Shown here one piece after another: positions 59,319 through 64,000 of a stretch of 64,000 nt of DNA; position 1 is the stretch's first letter; each line of letters begins with the position of its first letter. The notes beneath the pieces were generated by a model. It saw nothing but the letters and a program-made list of their open reading frames with translations. It was not told the DNA's origin and did not search any database. The stretch is taken from positions 95,834,501-95,898,500 of the forward strand of contig CM075346.1 in NCBI GenBank assembly GCA_037693485.1. The letters are read 5' to 3'. The translations under genes and the position numbers were made by a program. The DNA comes from Kitagawia praeruptora (Eukaryota; Streptophyta; Magnoliopsida; Apiales; Apiaceae).

Positions 59319-60770
59319 TCTCCAAACAGGACTAATTAAGAATCAATTATCTACTGAACACCGTCTTGATGTGATTGAAAGGCAGAATGCACAACAAGGT
59401 AAAGGGCTCAAACATTTGTTCAATATGATTAGCAGAACTCACACACCCACAATAGAAGAAAGGGAATTCTTTGAAGGCAAAGTGGAGATGGTGATGAGCG
59501 AGACCCTGGAGATGGTGCATTTCACACTTCGGTAGAGGATTCCTCAACTAAGGGGGAGAAGTCAAGAGGGGGAGCTAGTAGAGCTACTGAAGATAAGTCA
59601 AGAGGGGGAGTTTCTTCTGAAGATAAATCTCAAGGGAGAGATAAAGGGAAGAAGATAGCAGATTCTCAGGAAAGTGCTGAAGACACTGAAGGGTATTACT
59701 ACACAGGTGAACCAGACAACTTTGATGTTTTTGCTAATTTAGAGTTCTCTGATGTGGGTGAAAAAATACCAGAACCAGATTTTAGCAACTGGGAAGATGA
59801 AGTGCCAGTTGACCCTGAATATGAAGCTGAGCAAGCAAAACTGGATTTTGAAGCTGAATTAGAAATTGAAAGGCAATAATCAAATCTCAAATTGCGAGAT
59901 GTAAAGCTTCAGAAAACACTAGATATGCTTACACACAAAGAAAGACTTCAAAAAGAGGAAGCAGAAGTAAAGCAATGGGAACATGTACTTAAAGTTCAAG
60001 AAAGGAAGTTATACATCAAGTTTAAGAGTGGTGAGAAATGGGAACGTGCTCAACGAATAATAGACTCACATCAATCTCTTGATAATGATGATTGTCGACT
60101 TCTTGCTATCTTTGAAAAACTCAAAAAGCTTAATCCAACACACGAGATGTACATGAGAGCCCTAAGAACAGAAGTTGTGAGAATAACAACTGCAGGTGAA
60201 ACGAAAACAGATGAGTTCTTAATTTTTGTTGATTGTCAAGAGTTTGGAACACAAAGAGTATCAATTCAGTTCTTCTATGACAAATCATTGACAAAAATCT
60301 GGGCTCTTAGGCCAAAGGTGAGAACTTCTTCTGAGTTGGGTGTACTACTTCATGAAAAATTTAAAGAGTTTGCTGAAAGAGCTGGTCCAGAAATAGTTGA
60401 ATTGCCTAGACAATTGAAATTCCTTAAGGGTGAGGTACTTCATACAATCAATCTTCAGAATGAGGAATTGTTCACACACTCTGCCAGGCATTTAGTCTAT
60501 ATTGAACATATTCTGAGAAATCAAGGATTTTCTACTACAGAGAAGTTAAAAATTGCTGATCGCATTAAATCCTATGCAAAGGTCAAATTTCTTAAGGATT
60601 ATGAGAAGTTCAAAGGTCAATTGAGAAAGGCACTTGGAATTCCACTGGTTCGTCCTACAGGATTCTCATCAAGAAAAGAGTTGCTAGTTGATGCAGAATT
60701 GCACAAAAATCTGCCAAAAATGGATGAACCAGAAAAAGGAGAAATAAGGAAGGAAGACAGTCAGAAATGA
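59319..60770 (+). pseudogene. Element A ORF3, 3' part
   Basis: Resumes after E's second GAAAT. The frame runs on through TEHRLDVIERQNAQQGKG, after which a shift near 59485-59535 leads to a segment whose DNA contains three GGGGGAG tracts (59552, 59568, 59604). A TAA at 59877-59879 precedes the last open stretch (59892-60770). This encodes a charged coiled coil (RLQKEEAEVKQWEHVLKVQE) and a globular-looking C-terminal domain ending EKGEIRKEDSQK. I do not recognise that domain. It has no membrane helices. ORF3 would have exceeded 1,200 codons before decay. Confidence 0.8.
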
Positions 60771-61017
60771 AGAACAGCTCTACATGTAATATCTTTATAG
60801 TTAGATAGATCAAGATAGGATAATGTTTAATATGATCAGGCTAGAGGATCATCTATCTTGTATTAATTATCTTTATGTTTGAATCTGGAAATTGTTATAA
60901 ATACCAGAACTTTTTCATTATTTACTTTGCAATTACAGTTTTATCATTTACTAGTTTAAGTTGAGTTATCCTCTAGGAATTTGCTTGTTAGTTTATAACA
61001 AACAAATAGGGGGAGAT
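60771..61017 (+). other. Element A 3' untranslated tail and polypurine tract
   Basis: Non-coding tail ending with AATAGGGGGAGAT next to the 3' LTR. GGGGGAG at 61009-61015 is the plus-strand primer tract. Confidence 0.9.
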
Positions 61018-62303
61018 TGAAAGGCATATGACTCAGCCTATTTGTAGTTCGAGGACTCAACTTAAATTAGATTGTAATAAGTAAATAATATTATCTGTCA
61101 CAAGAATCTCAGAAGATGCTATCTGTTAGAAGAAAAATCAACAAGTCAATCTATAGTTTTGATGTTTTACACTGGAAGAAGATTCAGTTTACTAATCAAG
61201 CCTCAGTGTGGTATTGAAGCAAGTGGATTTATTTGAAGTGACAGAGAATTCTGTGAAGACAGTAGTAGTACAGATAAAGTTAAGAGATGAAATAGACCAC
61301 AGCTTACAATCAATATGAAGAACAGAGATTGGAGTTAGTCGTTCATGAACCAGACCGTGCATCGAGCGGCAACAACTATTCAATGGAAGTTCTTTATTAT
61401 TCTCAGTGGTTTACTGAACAGATTTGGTTCTCAAAGGAGGTATAATAATTCTTTTTAATTAGTTGAATAAAGTAATTAATTTAATTAATAAATTAATTCT
61501 CTCTGAATTAATTTATTCATTAAAGTAATTATTAGATTAATTAATCAGAATTATTGTATAAAAAGGAATTAAATTAAATGATTAGTTAAAATCATTTGAT
61601 TTAACAAGGTTAGAAAATCTGTTCTATTATTACTCTCAAGAGTAATAACGGAGAGTAATAACAGTTATATGTAGAGAGTCATAATGGAGAGTCATATCAA
61701 GAGTAATATTGATCTGTCATAACAGCTTCTCAGGTGTCATAATGAAGAGTCATAATAGTTCAAGTTGAGTGTCATAGTGAAGAGTCATAATGGATTAAAA
61801 CATGACAGAGGGAGGCAGAAGATATTTACTTGTTTGGTTATAAAAGAGACAGAACTCACAAAAGACAAATTACACGAGTAAAAGATATTAAAGACTTACA
61901 GAAGCTCTCAAACTCTCTCATCTTTATATCACTGACGAAGCTTTTAATTTTCACAATAAATTCAGTTCAAGCCCCTTGTAATATTCTATCCGCTGGAACT
62001 TGTTTATTGATCACTCTTGTACTACTAGCGAATTAAGTTTCCTAATTCTTATCTCGATTTTTATTAACTAAATTAGAAAAGTTCATGTCGAATTTTCTAA
62101 TTAGTTTTTATTAACGTGGTAATACTCTGTACTGATTTTGTAACAACCATCAAGTTTAATATATCGGTATATTTAACTTGAATTTTGTTTCAATTGATTT
62201 CGCTCAAATTTGTCTAAACTAAATTTTATTTAACGGACAAATTTCGATAAAAAGATATAGATTGTATTCAATCCCCCCTTCTACAATCTTAACGGACCTA
62301 ACA
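61018..62303 (+). repeat. Element A 3' LTR (1,286 bp)
   Basis: Matches the 5' LTR throughout, with roughly 2% substitutions and small deletions (for example 5 bp near 61061 and about 9 bp near 61276). TATA box at 61839-61846. It is followed by the target duplication ACATG (62304-62308). Confidence 0.95.
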
Positions 62304-62939
62304 ACATGCGTCTCCATTTAGATATTAAAAATTATTTAAATAAAAAGTAATATTTGTTTTTAAAAAAATTGTAAAATTTTATTCGCTTATTATAGTACAG
62401 CATAGATGATTTGTCTAAAAATATAAATATTTAAATATATACGAAAAATAATTGAAATTATGTTCAAAAGATGAAAACTAAAAAAATATGTTTATGTTAT
62501 ATATAAAAAATAATATAAGTAACATTCAAATTAATCAAAAAATAAAATAAAATTTTGAATCATAAATATTACAAAAGTATAATAATTATTTAAAATGATC
62601 AGTTAGATTATAACTTGACTATAAAGTATGCTATATACGAATTTTTATATAATATATTGATCCATATAATATATAATGGTTGAATTATAATACATACTTA
62701 TATATGATAAAATCCAAAATTTTGTTTTTAGATTTCATACACATGCACAAATCATTAAAGTTGTCATAGTTTACTTGATTGAAACATTTAGATAAATTTA
62801 AAATTGAGTTAAAAAATAATTCAAAATTATAATATAAAAAATTTCAATTCAATTCACCCAAATTTTTATCGAACTTCTATATTGTGTAATAAATATTAGA
62901 CTAAAATTAAATATTTAAATTAAAAAATTTATAAACGTA

Positions 62940-63460
62940 TCTATACTATTATATAAAAGCTGAAACATTAAAAGTTTAGTTGGTTGGTACCTGTTGATTT
63001 TACTTATTTACCCTTACTTAACTACTAACTAATTAATTATATAATTTCTTTTTTCAGATTAAACATATTACCTTTTCTATTTTTCACTAACTAATTAATT
63101 TCCCTTTTCAGGTAAAACACAATATCTTTTATATTGTATCTAACTAAATTTCTCCTTTCTTATGAACACTACAAGCAATTTTGTTTAATAAAATAACATA
63201 ATTATATTATAATTACTATTAACTAATCAATTACCTTTTTCAGCCAAAACATGTTACATTTTCTCTATTCTATAACTAAAATATCTCTTTAACTAAAATA
63301 TCTCTTTTTACAAATATATCACGGGTGGTTCTATTTAATAAATAATAATATTATAATCTATACTATTATATAAATTCCGGAATATTAAAAGTTTTGGTAC
63401 CTGTTTTTTTGTAACAATTTTTTGGTACTTCGTGAATTTACTTATTTACCCTTTATTAAA
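62940..63460 (+). mobile_element. Two Helitron-like 5' termini
   Basis: TCTATACTATTATATAAAAG at 62940 and TCTATACTATTATATAAATT at 63357, each preceded by A. TC after A with this TATACTATTATA start is typical of plant Helitron 5' ends. The two heads stay similar for about 70-100 bp (ATTAAAAGTTT, GGTACCTGTT, TTTACTTATTTACCC). I could not find a CTRR end with hairpin for either, so the 3' limits are unknown. Confidence 0.45.
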
Positions 63461-63856
63461 AAGAAAAATAAATATATGATATTTATACTTTTAAAACACC
63501 TATAATAAATAATAACATAATATAATTAATGGTAAGTAGTCGCGTGCCTTTTTTCACATTTACTTTTAATTGAAGATATTATCTTTTATAAACACCTAAA
63601 AACATCAATGTATCTTCCAATCAATAATATTTCCTTTCGAATTAAAACACGTTACCTTTTTAATTTAAAACTAATCTTCATTAATATTTTCTTTCGAATA
63701 AAACACGTTTTCTTTTTAATTTAAAACTAATGTTACAATCATTAATATATATACGAAAATATCACACACGGGTGTTGTCCATAAATACCCCAATTTAAAT
63801 AATCAGTTCCCAAAATACCTGTTGGCGGTGAGGGCTGCCCAAAATATCCATCAAAC

Positions 63857-63953
63857 ACGCATTTTGAACATGCGTAGCTTCAATACGCATCAGGAACATG
63901 CGTTGTTTTAAAAAAAAAAAAACTTGTAAAATATACGCATCAGGAATATGCGT
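63857..63953. repeat. Three ACGCAT...ATGCGT inverted pairs
   Basis: ACGCAT/ATGCGT pairs at 63857-63875, 63885-63903 and 63935-63953. The second and third units share ATACGCATCAGGAA(C/T)ATGCGT. Another CACGCA lies at the window edge (63990), so the array may continue. Confidence 0.8.
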
Positions 63954-64000
63954 GTTCAAGGTCCATTGTGCACAGGGCCACTGATAAACACGCAATAAGC

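Larger units (their letters stand above)
17787..62303 (+). mobile_element. Element A: Ty1/copia retrotransposon with third ORF, interrupted by three insertions
   Basis: The outermost element. LTRs 17787-19085 and 61018-62303 start TGAAAGG and end CCTAACA, and the whole is flanked by ACATG (17782-17786, 62304-62308). It has an initiator-Met tRNA primer site after the 5' LTR and GGGGGAG before the 3' LTR. The order protease, integrase, RT, RNase H defines Ty1/copia. The long third ORF and repeated GGGGGAG tracts point to the Sirevirus (SIRE) lineage. Insertions: B in pol, C (with LINE D inside) after pol, E in ORF3. Without these, A is about 12.7 kb. The LTRs differ by roughly 2% plus small indels, the most diverged of the three copia elements here, in line with A being the host. 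Confidence 0.95.
62309..64000. other. AT-rich intergenic DNA after element A
   Basis: No gene. Two Helitron-like starts (62940, 63357) and three ACGCAT/ATGCGT inverted pairs near the window end are listed separately. The rest is A/T-rich with TTATTTACCCTT- and AAAACACGTT-type repeated words. Confidence 0.6.

Overview
The window is plant nuclear DNA: one intron-rich eudicot gene followed by about 59 kb of transposable elements and AT-rich spacer. A dicot is indicated by an ERECTA receptor-kinase gene with one-LRR-per-exon structure, an Au-type SINE, L1-type LINEs with C-terminal RNase H, and Ty1/copia elements with GGGGGAG polypurine tracts. I cannot name the species. There are no bacterial features, CRISPR arrays, rRNA or tRNA genes.

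Layout. 172-4774 (+): the last 16 exons of an ERECTA-type gene, whose 5' part lies outside the window. 4775-17786: intergenic DNA holding a 930-bp Mutator-like non-autonomous element (9-bp target duplication), a decayed LINE (7401-12258), a 234-bp foldback MITE, a SINE with an internal 96-bp duplication, a TIR element carrying a ribosomal protein S6 gene fragment, another MITE and a long (TA)n run. 17787-62303: one old copia retrotransposon (element A), spread over 44.5 kb by later insertions. 62309-64000: AT-rich DNA with Helitron-like starts and small ACGCAT/ATGCGT inverted repeats.

Nesting in A. A has two LTRs of about 1.29 kb and the 5-bp target duplication ACATG. Inside it are: B (23300-36437), a copia element of the same type with 501-bp LTRs and target ATTCC, inserted in A's reverse-transcriptase coding region; C (38255-48737), a non-autonomous LARD-like LTR element in A's spacer after pol; D (40523-45112, minus), a LINE with an uninterrupted 1,377-codon ORF, inserted in C with a 15-bp target duplication; and E (51111-59313, minus), a copia element with target GAAAT, inserted in A's third ORF. 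Removing them leaves A at about 12.7 kb, close to B's 13.1 kb. Both A and B carry gag, pol and a very long third ORF.

Most unusual signals. E carries at least 22 exact copies of the near-palindrome CAGCTNGCTG across LTRs, non-coding tail, gag and pol, in all three reading frames. B carries a small antisense gene-like unit between pol and ORF3. A, B and E share a gag/pol boundary at which gag stops and pol opens in the -1 frame just after a splice-acceptor-like YAG|G. Counts and comparisons were made by eye. No element except D's ORF2 looks able to make intact proteins.
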